A DNA stretch of 64,000 nt from Gluconobacter cadivus (lineage in GTDB: Bacteria > Pseudomonadota > Alphaproteobacteria > Acetobacterales > Acetobacteraceae), in NCBI RefSeq assembly GCF_015244745.1, contig NZ_JABCQI010000002.1, forward strand, positions 434,001 through 498,000, written 5' to 3'. Under the pieces are notes generated by a model. The model was not told the origin of the DNA and did not search any database. It saw only the letters and a list, made by a program, of their open reading frames with translations. Shown piece after piece: positions 46,435 through 54,397 of this stretch. The position numbers and the translations under genes were made by a program. Position 1 is the first letter of the stretch. Every line of letters begins with the position of its first letter.

Positions 46435-46655
46435 AAGGCTCGCGGACTCTGACGGGAGAGAGAAGGAATCGTGCCGAAAAAATAACCCTGTGCCCTCTGA
46501 ACGCATGACAGAGCGTTCGGGCCTGAAAAGGGCATCGGTAATTGCGGTCAGGCTTCTTAGAAGAAGTATTATGGAAATTCAAACCTGTTTTCGGGACTTC
46601 GAATATTTTCTTTGACAATTACGGTATAGATTGAATGATAACATAATTTTATTTA

Positions 46656-46680
46656 TTAATAACAATTATATTGTTATTAA
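46656..46680. promoter_or_regulatory. Perfect AT-rich inverted repeat (operator candidate)
   Basis: TTAATAACAAT (46656-46666) and ATTGTTATTAA (46670-46680) are exact reverse complements over 11 bases around TAT. It lies in the AT-rich gap between the DMT carrier start and the small gene at 46776. A dimeric repressor site is the simplest reading. No regulator gene is adjacent. The 46435-46775 gap holds no other feature I can support. Confidence 0.5.
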
Positions 46681-46775
46681 CGCGGAACAGGGAGCAGGTC
46701 GAAGAAATCGACTCTGGTGTTCCTGTTCGTTATAGAGGCCGCACTCTTTCAATGTGATTTTCAGGGAAACGGTCT

Positions 46776-47201
46776 GTGCAGTGCGAATGGCGGAGGTCTT
46801 ACGACAGGCTGGTTCCGATGCTGATTAAAGAACATTTCGGAGATCCGGGTGTGATGACCCGGCAGTTTCCCTACATGAAATCGACGTTCCTCTGGAAAGG
46901 GGATGATTTCATTCTCACGCCCGAAGCGCTCGCCAATCCGAAGAATAAGTATCATGGACTTGAGCGGCTGGCGCTGGAGCATCATGAGGCCGGGGACTGG
47001 CGGCTGGCCGGGGAATACTGGCTGATTGCGGCGGGCTGGCGCCGGAACATGATGGACCCGGCCGACGAGCGGCATGTGGAAGCGCTGCAGTTCGCGCTGC
47101 GTCATGTCGAATATGACAGGGCGCTGGCGGACTGGAAAAAGAAGAAGCTCGGCCGCAACGCCATGCCCTATCCCAGCCAGTTCGGGCTCTCCGACGACTA
47201 A
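46776..47201 (+). CDS. Small protein of unknown function
   Basis: A 141-residue protein from a GTG at 46776 (AGGGA 8 bases upstream); an ATG at 46818 is the alternative start. I do not recognise the family with certainty. The segment RLALEHHEAGDWRLAGEYWLIAA resembles the helical A-x-x-x-E-x-G-x-y-x-x-A-x-x-x-W pattern of ANR-type transcriptional regulators, but other residues do not confirm it. It is rich in Trp, Lys and Arg and has no signal peptide or membrane segment. It follows the palindrome at 46656-46680 and converges on the S9 peptidase gene. Confidence 0.6.
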   Translation: MQCEWRRSYDRLVPMLIKEHFGDPGVMTRQFPYMKSTFLWKGDDFILTPEALANPKNKYHGLERLALEHHEAGDWRLAGEYWLIAAGWRRNMMDPADERHVEALQFALRHVEYDRALADWKKKKLGRNAMPYPSQFGLSDD

Positions 47202-47210
47202 AATCGGGAT

Positions 47211-49142
47211 CTATGCACTAAAAACCTGCTGATAGAAGACGAGTTCCCGTTGCAGGGCGTCTTCTATGGTTTCGCGGGCGCGGAAGCCATGAGCTTCCTC
47301 CGGATAGACGTGCAGGGCGGAATGTTCGAGTTTTGTACGCATGGACTCCGCCTGTGACAGGGGGACGACCTTATCTGCACCGCCATGCAGGAACAGGACA
47401 GGAACGGTAATGCTATCGGCCTGCGTGATGGGGGAACGTTTCAGATACACGGCCTCATCTTCGGGATAGGGGCCGATCAGCCCGTCCAGATAGCGGGCTT
47501 CGAATTTGTGGGTTTCTTCGGCGAGAGCCCGCAGGTCCGTGACGCCGTAGAGGGAGGTTCCGGCGGCGAAGAGGTCCGACTGTGCGAGGGCGCCGAGGAC
47601 CGTCAGGCCGCCGGCGCTGCTGCCGCGGATGACGCAGCGGGCGGGGTCGGCGAGGCCGCGATCGAGCACGGCCTGCACGCCGGCGAGGCAGTCTTCGATA
47701 TCCGCGACACCCCATTGTCCGTCCAGTGCTTCGCGGTAAGCGCGGCCAAAGCCGGTTGAGCCTCGATAATTGACGTCGAGGACGGCGAAACCGCGCGACG
47801 TCCACCACTGCACCTTGAAAGCGAAGGACGGGTTGGCGCGGCCGGTCGGGCCGCCATGCGCCATGACGACGAGCGGGGGTTTTTCACCGTCCCGCAGGGC
47901 GCTGGTGCTGCTGGCGGGGGCGTAGAACAGGGCGTGGGCCAAGGCATGAGCTTCTGCGCCGTTTGCGGTTGGGAAGCTCAGCGGGGTGGGGGTTGCGATA
48001 TCGGCTTTCGTGACGCCGTGCGGGAGGGTGACGCTGATTCGGAAGCGGTCGCAGGCTTCGCCGGGGCGGCCAAAGACGATGGCAGCGGGGGCATCGGCCG
48101 GGGCGTCGATCCACGCGAACTGTCCGTTTCCGAGAGGTTCGGGGACGTTGACGGGCGTGCCGAGCGCAAGTTCGGTCCAGCGGCCGTTGTCTTCCAGCAG
48201 GACATGGTTCAGGCCGTAGCGGATACCGAGGGCCAGCAGGCGGTTTCCGGGCAGGGGGGCCATGCTGCGCTGTCCGAACACCCAGTGCGGCAGGCCGATT
48301 TCGGCGTTGGCGCCGTCGAGGGAGTGGGAGTGCCAGCCTAGCTCGTCATGGTAAAAGCGGATGGGAGTCCAGCGGCCCGAGGCGTCGGACGTGGCGTAGA
48401 GCGTGCCGTCGGGGGACCAGCAGGGTTCGATGATGCTGCACGGTTCGGGTCCGGTCAGGTTGGTGACGGGGCCGAGTGTGTCGGTTGTGCGATCGAAGGG
48501 GGCGACGGAAAGGGTCGTGGCGGTCCAAGGCATGGCCGGGTCGTTCCAACTGAACCAGGCCAGAAAGTTTCCATCGGGTGAGGGCCGGGGGGCGGCGTAG
48601 AAATCCGCGCCTTCGGCCAGCACGGTTTCGCGTCCGCCGGCCTGCACATGGACCAGCGTTGCGAGCGGCACGCCATCGCCGTGGCTTTCGCGCACGCAGA
48701 ACACGGCATCGGCAGTGGGATCGAACGTCAGGTCGGCGTAGCGGTGTTCGGGACTTTCACCCGCCACGGCCCATTGCGTGGCTGTCGTGCCGTCGCTGAA
48801 CCAGACACCGCCGCGTTTGCGATCGCTGAAAACGACCTGCGGGGCGCTGTCTTTGGCATTGTCTTTTAGGCGCACGTCCCATGCGCCGCCGCCATATTCG
48901 TGCACACGGGTGCCGACCGAGTATTCCGCCGGGATCAGGTCGCGGAGGATTCCTTCAGGGTCGCGGGCCGTGATGACGGAGCGGCCCTGTTCGTCCGGGC
49001 GACTTTCAAGCCAAAAGATCCACTCCCCAGCAGTGCGCAGTTCGGAGAAGGACAGCGTGCGTCCGGCCACGAGTTCGGGTGTGGCCCAGGACGGCCAGTG
49101 TCCCGACAAGGCTGCGGAAGATGAGGGGGAAGGGGGCGTCAT
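47211..49142 (-). CDS. S9-family peptidase (acylaminoacyl-peptidase/dipeptidyl peptidase-like)
   Basis: A 643-residue serine peptidase of the prolyl-oligopeptidase family. The N-terminal half is a beta-propeller (repeated blades with FSPDG-like turns: PSPDGNFLAWFSW, CWSPDGTLYATSD). The C-terminal hydrolase has VVMAHGGPTGRA, the nucleophile Ser in RGSSAGGL near 528, Asp in HGGADKVVPL and His in EEAHGFR near the end. No signal peptide is seen, so it acts in the cytoplasm on short peptides. It is divergent from the DedA gene. Confidence 0.92.
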   Translation of the reverse strand: MTPPSPSSSAALSGHWPSWATPELVAGRTLSFSELRTAGEWIFWLESRPDEQGRSVITARDPEGILRDLIPAEYSVGTRVHEYGGGAWDVRLKDNAKDSAPQVVFSDRKRGGVWFSDGTTATQWAVAGESPEHRYADLTFDPTADAVFCVRESHGDGVPLATLVHVQAGGRETVLAEGADFYAAPRPSPDGNFLAWFSWNDPAMPWTATTLSVAPFDRTTDTLGPVTNLTGPEPCSIIEPCWSPDGTLYATSDASGRWTPIRFYHDELGWHSHSLDGANAEIGLPHWVFGQRSMAPLPGNRLLALGIRYGLNHVLLEDNGRWTELALGTPVNVPEPLGNGQFAWIDAPADAPAAIVFGRPGEACDRFRISVTLPHGVTKADIATPTPLSFPTANGAEAHALAHALFYAPASSTSALRDGEKPPLVVMAHGGPTGRANPSFAFKVQWWTSRGFAVLDVNYRGSTGFGRAYREALDGQWGVADIEDCLAGVQAVLDRGLADPARCVIRGSSAGGLTVLGALAQSDLFAAGTSLYGVTDLRALAEETHKFEARYLDGLIGPYPEDEAVYLKRSPITQADSITVPVLFLHGGADKVVPLSQAESMRTKLEHSALHVYPEEAHGFRARETIEDALQRELVFYQQVFSA

Positions 49143-49202
49143 TTTTCATCCTGTCTCCGATGCCGTAGTATCGTAGCCGGTGGCACTCTCTTCCGCCACA
49201 GC

Positions 49203-49892
49203 TTGAACAGGACCAGGACACTGTTTCATCTCAGTCATTTTCTCGATCACATGCTGGTGCAGTATGGCTATGGCGTCGTCGGCATCACCGTCATGTTCGA
49301 GAGCATGGGACTTCCACTTCCGGCGGAGAGCGTCATTATCGCCGCTTCGCTTTATGCAGGCAGCACCCATCATCTTGAAATCCGCTGGATCGCGCTGTCA
49401 GCCGTGCTTGGCGCCATCATGGGCGACAATATCGGCTATCTGATCGGCCATCACTTCGGTTACGGCATTCTGAAAAAACACGGCCAGAAAGTTGGTCTGA
49501 CCGAAGAGCGGCTGATGCTGGGGCGGTATCTTTTCCGTCGGCATGGTGGGATTGTCGTGTTTCTGGGGCGTTTCGTCGCGGTGCTGCGGGTGTTCGTGGC
49601 CTTGCTGGCGGGAGCGAACCGGATGCCCTGGCATTCGTTCCTGTTCTTCAATGCGCTCGGTGGCATCTGCTGGGCCGGTGGCTATGCCTTTGTGACCTAT
49701 GAGCTTGGCAAGCAGATCGAGAAGATCACCGGGCCGGTCGGAGTCGCCATGGCGGTCGTGGGGGTCTGCTGTCTGATCGGGGGGCTCGTTTTTCTCAAGA
49801 AGAACGAGAAGCGCCTGACGGATGAGGCGCTCCGGCAGGCCGAGGAAGACGAAAAGCGCGAGGAATCGCGTATGGACAAAAAACCGAGCTGA
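49203..49892 (+). CDS. DedA/SNARE-associated family membrane protein
   Basis: A 229-residue DedA protein with about five hydrophobic segments. MFESMGLPLPAES near 28-40, GDNIGYLIGHHFG and FLGRFVAVLRVFVALLAGANRM (part) are diagnostic; family members are linked to phospholipid scrambling and membrane homeostasis. The start is uncertain: TTG 49203 gives the N-terminus FHLSHFLDH that fits the family, while ATG 49251 removes it. Neither has a clear Shine-Dalgarno. The C-terminus is highly charged. The SDR gene starts 24 bases after its stop. Confidence 0.88.
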   Translation: MNRTRTLFHLSHFLDHMLVQYGYGVVGITVMFESMGLPLPAESVIIAASLYAGSTHHLEIRWIALSAVLGAIMGDNIGYLIGHHFGYGILKKHGQKVGLTEERLMLGRYLFRRHGGIVVFLGRFVAVLRVFVALLAGANRMPWHSFLFFNALGGICWAGGYAFVTYELGKQIEKITGPVGVAMAVVGVCCLIGGLVFLKKNEKRLTDEALRQAEEDEKREESRMDKKPS

Positions 49893-49916
49893 CACAGACT
49901 TGGAAGGACAGACGTC

Positions 49917-50888
49917 ATGACACAGCCCTCCGCTCCCGCGTGGTCTACTGACTCTCTTGAACGTCTGGACGGAAAGACGGCGCTCATCACCGGATCGACC
50001 GGGGGGCTGGGGTTCGAGGTCGCCTGCGGGCTGGCGAAGCAGGGTGCTGCGATCGTGCTGAGCGGTCGCAGTCATGACAAGGGACAGGCGGCGTTAGCAC
50101 GGCTTCATGAACGGGTGCCGTTCGTCAAATCGCGGTTCGAGCTGCTGGATCTGGCGTCTCTGGCCGGGATCGAGGCGTTTGCGTCCGCGATGCACAGCCG
50201 GGGCGAGCCGATCCATCTTCTGGCGAACAATGCCGGGGTTATGGGGCCTGCGACGCGTCTGACGACAAAAGACGGGTTCGAGTTGCAGTTCGGGACTAAC
50301 CATCTCGGGCATTTTGCTCTGACCGGACGGCTGCTGCCGTTGCTGGCGGCGGGGAATGCGACGGTCATGACGGTGGCGTCTCTGGCGGCGCTGAAGGGCG
50401 AAGTCCCGTTCGGCGATCTGAATGCGCGGCATTCTTACAATCCGATGGTGCGGTATCGTCAGAGCAAGCTGTCCAACCTGCTGTTTGCGCTCGAACTGAA
50501 CCGCCGGGCTGCGAAAGCGCCCTGGCCCATCCATTCGCGTGCGGCGCATCCGGGCTGGGCGGCGAGTGATATTGTCGCGAATAACAGCAGTCTGGACCGG
50601 TCCGCCAACAAAGCCGCACGGTTCATGCGCAGTCTGGCGCGCAGTGTCGCCGGGCCGGTGTTTCACGCTATGGGGCAGACCGTCGAGGAGGGGGCGTGGC
50701 CGCTGCTCTATGCTCTTGCCAGCCCTCAGGCGCATGACGGCAGCTATTATGGTCCGCAGGGGCCGGGAGAACGTCGTGGTGTGCCAGGGATTGCGGGGCT
50801 GCCCGCTCTGGCGCATGTACCCGAACTGGCCGCGCGTCTGTGGACCGTCTCGGAACAGATGACTGGCGTGAAATACGGCCTGATCTGA
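49917..50888 (+). CDS. SDR-family oxidoreductase (retinol dehydrogenase/WWOX-like)
   Basis: A 323-residue SDR with TGSTGGLG near 27-34, NNAGVM near 103-108, Ser in VASLAA near 150 and YRQSK (Tyr/Lys pair) near 177-181. The C-terminal HPGWAAS and VEEGAWPLLYA segments are usual in the WW-domain oxidoreductase/retinol dehydrogenase-like subgroup, which here has an unknown substrate. It follows dedA by 24 bases and may share its transcript. It ends at a nested hairpin element (50896-50976). Confidence 0.85.
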   Translation: MTQPSAPAWSTDSLERLDGKTALITGSTGGLGFEVACGLAKQGAAIVLSGRSHDKGQAALARLHERVPFVKSRFELLDLASLAGIEAFASAMHSRGEPIHLLANNAGVMGPATRLTTKDGFELQFGTNHLGHFALTGRLLPLLAAGNATVMTVASLAALKGEVPFGDLNARHSYNPMVRYRQSKLSNLLFALELNRRAAKAPWPIHSRAAHPGWAASDIVANNSSLDRSANKAARFMRSLARSVAGPVFHAMGQTVEEGAWPLLYALASPQAHDGSYYGPQGPGERRGVPGIAGLPALAHVPELAARLWTVSEQMTGVKYGLI

Positions 50889-50895
50889 GACGAAC

Positions 50896-50976
50896 AAAAG
50901 TTTTTGGGTGTCGCCTTTTTTCAAAAAGGTGACGGTCTTTTGAAGCTTTTTGGAAAAAGCTTCACCAAAAACTTTT
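50896..50976. repeat. Nested inverted repeat (three-way hairpin, bidirectional terminator)
   Basis: Outer arms AAAAGTTTTTGG (50896-50907) and CCAAAAACTTTT (50965-50976) are exact complements. Inside are two more hairpins: GTCGCCTTTTT with AAAAAGGTGAC (50910-50933, one G-U pair) and GAAGCTTTTT-GG-AAAAAGCTTC (50942-50963, perfect). From memory, similar cruciform repeats recur in acetic acid bacteria. Placed between the convergent SDR and hemJ genes it can end transcription from both sides. Confidence 0.8.
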
Positions 50977-50990
50977 ATTCGGGATCTTTC

Positions 50991-51437
50991 TCAGGGGCGG
51001 ACGATGATCATGATGACGATGACCATCATCAGGATGGTTGGGACTTCGTTGGCGATCCGGTAGAATTTTTCCGGGTGCTGGTTGCGGTCTTCAGCGAAAC
51101 CGCGACGCCATGTGCCGCAGGCACCGTGGAATCCGGCGAGACCGAAGACGCAGATCAGCTTTGTCCACCACCATCCTGCGTTCCAGTCGATCAGTCCGGG
51201 AATGGAGGCAAGGGCGCCGCCTGCGAGGAATGTCACGATCATGGCGGGCGTCATAATCTGGCGCAGGAGTTTGCGCTCCATGACCTTGAACCGCTCGCTC
51301 TCGGCAGACCCCGGTACCACCTGACAGTGATAGACATACAGGCGTGGGAGATAGAACGTCCCGGCCATCCAGGCGATGAACGCCATGATGTGTAGGGACA
51401 GTATCCAGCTCTGATAGGTCGCGAGAAAGTCGGTCAT
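50991..51437 (-). CDS. hemJ: Protoporphyrinogen oxidase HemJ
   Basis: A 148-residue membrane protein with four hydrophobic segments. SLHIMAFIAWMAGTFYLPRLYVYH (part) near 14-37 contains the conserved His and Arg, and the end of the protein (FYRIANEVPTILMMVIVIMIIVRP, part) is typical of HemJ (YP_ family DUF2214/HemJ). It oxidises protoporphyrinogen IX to protoporphyrin IX in many alphaproteobacteria. Its start overlaps the HAD gene stop by 4 bases, and it is third of hemE-HAD-hemJ. Haem is needed in bulk for the periplasmic dehydrogenases and cytochromes of such bacteria. Confidence 0.93.
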   Translation of the reverse strand: MTDFLATYQSWILSLHIMAFIAWMAGTFYLPRLYVYHCQVVPGSAESERFKVMERKLLRQIMTPAMIVTFLAGGALASIPGLIDWNAGWWWTKLICVFGLAGFHGACGTWRRGFAEDRNQHPEKFYRIANEVPTILMMVIVIMIIVRP

Positions 51438-52138
51438 GCGTGTGTCTGGCTTTCAAGCGTCCGGCGCAACAGCGGTACCAACTCGTCCAGATGGGCGATG
51501 CGGACCGAGCCTTCGACGGGCCAGAAGGGCGGTGCGGGCATGTCTTCCGGGCGAAGAAGCACACAGGCCATGCCCGCCTTCCAGGCAGCTTCTGCTCCAG
51601 TATCGCTGTCTTCGATCACGACACAGCTTTCTGGCAGGACGCCCTCTACTTTTGCCGCGTACAGATAGACGTCCGGGGCGGGCTTGGGGCAGCCCATATC
51701 GTTGGCGGAGTGGACGCGGTTTTCGGGAAAATACTGCGACATTCCGGTTTTTTCGAACTTGGCTTCCATCTCTCGGACGGAAGAATTCGATCCGACGCGA
51801 ACCGGCAGTCCCAAAGACCGTACGCCTGCCAGCATTTCGGGCGCTCCGCCTACAGGTTCTGCGATTTTCTGCATCATCTGTACGAGATTTTCGCGCAGCA
51901 TGACTGCCGTTTCTGCCGGAAGGGCATGACCAATTTCGTGTTCGAGTTCGGTTACGATCTGCGGCAGGGCCATGCCTGCGAAACGCTGATGCGCCTCTTC
52001 GTCGGAAATAGACAGGCCCTTGGATCGGGCGAATTCCGCCGTGGCCCGGCAGGACGGGCCTTCGCTGTCCACGAGCACGCCGTCACAGTCGAAGATGACC
52101 AGTTTCAGCTGGCCTGCTGGATCCAGAGCGGTTGTCAT
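51434..52138 (-). CDS. HAD-superfamily hydrolase (subfamily IA phosphatase)
   Basis: A 234-residue HAD enzyme. FDCDGVLVDSE at 15-25 holds the nucleophile Asp and the acid Asp, VGSNSS near 118 is motif II, Lys in CPKPAPDVYL is motif III, and VIEDSDTGAEAA is motif IV. It resembles beta-phosphoglucomutase/phosphatase-type family members, so it removes or moves a phosphate on a small molecule. Its position between hemE and hemJ, with 4-base overlaps on both sides, makes tight co-expression with haem synthesis certain, but no haem-pathway role is known for it. Confidence 0.88.
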   Translation of the reverse strand: MTTALDPAGQLKLVIFDCDGVLVDSEGPSCRATAEFARSKGLSISDEEAHQRFAGMALPQIVTELEHEIGHALPAETAVMLRENLVQMMQKIAEPVGGAPEMLAGVRSLGLPVRVGSNSSVREMEAKFEKTGMSQYFPENRVHSANDMGCPKPAPDVYLYAAKVEGVLPESCVVIEDSDTGAEAAWKAGMACVLLRPEDMPAPPFWPVEGSVRIAHLDELVPLLRRTLESQTHA

Positions 52139-53196
52139 ACGGACCGTACCGCCTCGACGAGGGCTGCCACGTTTTCAGGGGGCGTATGCTGCATGACGCC
52201 GTGTCCGAGGTTAAAAACATGGGGTTTTCCGCGCATGGCGTCGCGGATGGCCTGGGCTTCACGGATCATTGTCTCACCGCCGGAGAACAGGATCATCGGG
52301 TCCATGTTGCCCTGAAGGGTGAGGCCCGGAACGGCTTCGGACAGCAGTTCGGAAATCTGGGCCGGGTCGGCGACCGTGTCGAGCGCCAGCGTGTTGATGC
52401 CGGTTTTCTGCGCGTATTCGCGGACCATGATGCCGCCGAGGCGCGGAAAGCCGATCAGCGGGGTGTTGGGGTGACGGGCGCGGATGTACGCGACGATCTG
52501 GCGCGTCGGTTCGATCACGTAGCGGCGGAATGCTGAAGGGGGCAGGATTCCGGCCCAGGAATCGAACAGCATCACGGCTTCCGCACCGGCTTCGATCTGG
52601 CCGCAGAGCATCTCGGCGGTACTCGAAGTCAGGGTGTCGATCAGGCGATCGAACAGGGCCGGGTTGGTCTGCATCATGCGGCGGGTTTCAGCGAAATCCC
52701 GCGATCCACCGCCCTCGACCATGTAGCAGGCGACCGTAAACGGGCTGCCTGCGAAGCCCAGAAGGGTTGTGACGTCAGGAAGCTCTTTGGCGAGGCGGGA
52801 CAAGGTCTCGCGCACGGGTGCGACGGCGTCCTGTACGCGCTTGGGATCGAGCCGGGCGAGATCAGCTTCGGAGCGGATGGCGCCGAGGACCGGGCCGCGG
52901 CCTTCGATGAAGTCCAGAGACTGACCCATGGCCCAAGGCAGGATCAGGATGTCGGAAAACAGGATCGCGCCGTCCATGCCGTAGCGGCGGATCGGCTGGA
53001 TCGTCAGCTCGGTGGCCATGTCCGGAGTCATGCACCGGGTCAGGAAGTCGGCCTTGTCGCGCATGGCGCGGAATTCGGGGAGATAGCGGCCTGCCTGACG
53101 CATGAGCCAGACCGGAGGCGGCCAGACGGCTTCACCACGGAGAGCCCGCAAAAGCGGTTTTGATGAGGGTGAGGAAGATGCGTTTTCCGAAATCAT
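52135..53196 (-). CDS. hemE: Uroporphyrinogen decarboxylase
   Basis: A 353-residue enzyme at normal HemE length. WLMRQAGRYLPEFRAMR near 31-47 is the first signature, DILILPWAMG near 81-90 holds the catalytic Asp, GFAGSPFTVACYMVEGGGSRDF (part) is the second, and the C-terminal FNLGHGVMQHTPPENV is conserved. It decarboxylates uroporphyrinogen III to coproporphyrinogen III. I use the ATG at 53196; a GTG at 53205 is an alternative. Its stop overlaps the HAD start by 4 bases. The upstream gap is the GTAC-rich region facing maf. Confidence 0.97.
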   Translation of the reverse strand: MISENASSSPSSKPLLRALRGEAVWPPPVWLMRQAGRYLPEFRAMRDKADFLTRCMTPDMATELTIQPIRRYGMDGAILFSDILILPWAMGQSLDFIEGRGPVLGAIRSEADLARLDPKRVQDAVAPVRETLSRLAKELPDVTTLLGFAGSPFTVACYMVEGGGSRDFAETRRMMQTNPALFDRLIDTLTSSTAEMLCGQIEAGAEAVMLFDSWAGILPPSAFRRYVIEPTRQIVAYIRARHPNTPLIGFPRLGGIMVREYAQKTGINTLALDTVADPAQISELLSEAVPGLTLQGNMDPMILFSGGETMIREAQAIRDAMRGKPHVFNLGHGVMQHTPPENVAALVEAVRSV

Positions 53197-53205
53197 GCCG
53201 CCCAC

Positions 53206-53549
53206 TAATCATAAAAGAAAAAAGAAAGAAATGCTGGAGGTTAAGATGATCCCTGTGGATACCGGGGTACCCGGCTTTCTGAAAATGTACCCCGTCTTGT
53301 TCACACTGTGTACAACTCTGAAGGCCGCAGTCTGCAAGGGAGTCGTTGATTCTATCCCGAATTGCCCACAGAGAGGCTGTGTACAACCCCCAGTTCCGGC
53401 TGGTGTACCGTACAATCCACGGTACTCGGTACTCCTTTCGGGAGGGCAGGTACTATCCCCATGTACCCCAGTACTGACGCAATGCCTTCACAGGGTTTCT
53501 TGCAGTACTCGTCCTTCTTTCCGCAGTCGATAGTACGGAGTCGTACATC
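53206..53549. other. GTAC-rich hemE-maf intergenic region (candidate replication origin or control region)
   Basis: These 344 bases hold no gene I can support. They carry 14 copies of GTAC between 53267 and 53546 (positions 53267, 53287, 53310, 53381, 53405, 53410, 53422, 53429, 53450, 53463, 53471, 53505, 53533, 53543), where about one is expected by chance; a fifteenth is inside maf. Near-matches to a DnaA box are TGTGGATAC (53254-53262, 8 of 9 against TGTGGATAA), TGTGTACAA at 53307-53315 and 53378-53386, and TTGCCCACA (53362-53370). Three GANTC sites are also present. In several alphaproteobacteria oriC lies beside hemE, so an origin is one reading. Confidence 0.45.
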
Positions 53550-54161
53550 ATGATGTCTTTCAGTACTTCCCTGATTCTTGCCAGCGGGTCGTCAGCCCGG
53601 CGTATGTTGCTCGAAAATGCAGGTCTGACGATGCAGGCCAGACCGGTCGATCTCGATGAGGAAGCGCTGCGGCGATCCTGCGAGGCGCAGGGACAGACGC
53701 TTTCGGAAACGGCGATCGCTCTGGCAGATGCAAAAGCCAATCTCGCGACACGGGATGTGGGCTTCGAGGATCTGACTGTGGCTGCGGACCAGATTCTCGA
53801 TCTGGACGGGGTGGCCTTTGCCAAGCCGGGCTCTGTGGCGGAGGCAGGAGAGCATCTGCGTCGGCTGCGCGGGCGGACGCATGTTCTGCGCACGGCGGTG
53901 GTTCTCTATAAGGGGGGCGAGAAAATCTGGGAGCATCTGGCATCGCCGCGTTTGACGATGCGGAAGTTCTCGGAGGCGTTTCTTGAGGCCTATCTGGAGC
54001 GGGAAGGGGCTGCCATCTTGTCCTGTGTGGGCGCGTATCGGCTGGAAGGCACCGGAATACAGCTTTTTTCAGCTGTCGAAGGGGCACAGGATGCCGTTCT
54101 GGGGCTGCCGCTGCTTCCGTTATTGGAGGAACTGCGGAGGCTGAAGGCGATTTCTGCGTGA
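53550..54161 (+). CDS. maf: Maf-family nucleoside triphosphate pyrophosphatase
   Basis: A 203-residue Maf protein. LILASGSSARRMLLENAGL near 8-26 is the N-terminal signature (usual form LASxSPRR), and AADQILDLDG near 78 holds the catalytic Asp-containing motif. Maf proteins hydrolyse modified or canonical nucleoside triphosphates and can influence septation. The ATG at 53550 has GGAG 9 bases upstream, with a GTAC in the spacer. It is divergent from hemE across the GTAC-rich gap. In many alphaproteobacteria maf lies near aroE and dnaQ, but those are not here. Confidence 0.88.
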   Translation: MMSFSTSLILASGSSARRMLLENAGLTMQARPVDLDEEALRRSCEAQGQTLSETAIALADAKANLATRDVGFEDLTVAADQILDLDGVAFAKPGSVAEAGEHLRRLRGRTHVLRTAVVLYKGGEKIWEHLASPRLTMRKFSEAFLEAYLEREGAAILSCVGAYRLEGTGIQLFSAVEGAQDAVLGLPLLPLLEELRRLKAISA

Positions 54162-54264
54162 AAACTGCTGTCGAAATCTGTTTTTCAGGCTTGTCAGGGC
54201 GAAATCATGACGATATACCGCCCTCATCCGGCTCCGTCCCAAAGGGGCCGCAGATGAAACATGT

Positions 54265-54340
54265 GGGGCCATAGCTCAGTTGGGAGAGCGCCTGAATGGC
54301 ATTCAGGAGGTCGTCGGTTCGATCCCGATTGGCTCCACCA
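54265..54340 (+). tRNA. tRNA-Ala (anticodon GGC)
   Basis: A complete 76-base tRNA with encoded CCA. The acceptor stem GGGGCCA/TGGCTCC contains the G3-U70 pair that identifies alanine tRNAs. The anticodon stem CCTGA/TCAGG encloses loop ATGGCAT, giving anticodon GGC, which reads GCC. D arm and T arm (GTCGG-TTCGATC-CCGAT) are regular. Confidence 0.97.
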
Positions 54341-54397
54341 GTTTCCTTCTCTCCTAAAAATATGAAATTTCCGGTCCGGCTCTGCTGTGGTTGATCT

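Noticed and set aside
53206-53549. CRISPR array in the GTAC-rich gap
   Set aside because: The GTAC spacing is irregular (5 to 71 bases) and there is no repeated unit of 20 bases or more; no cas genes in the window.
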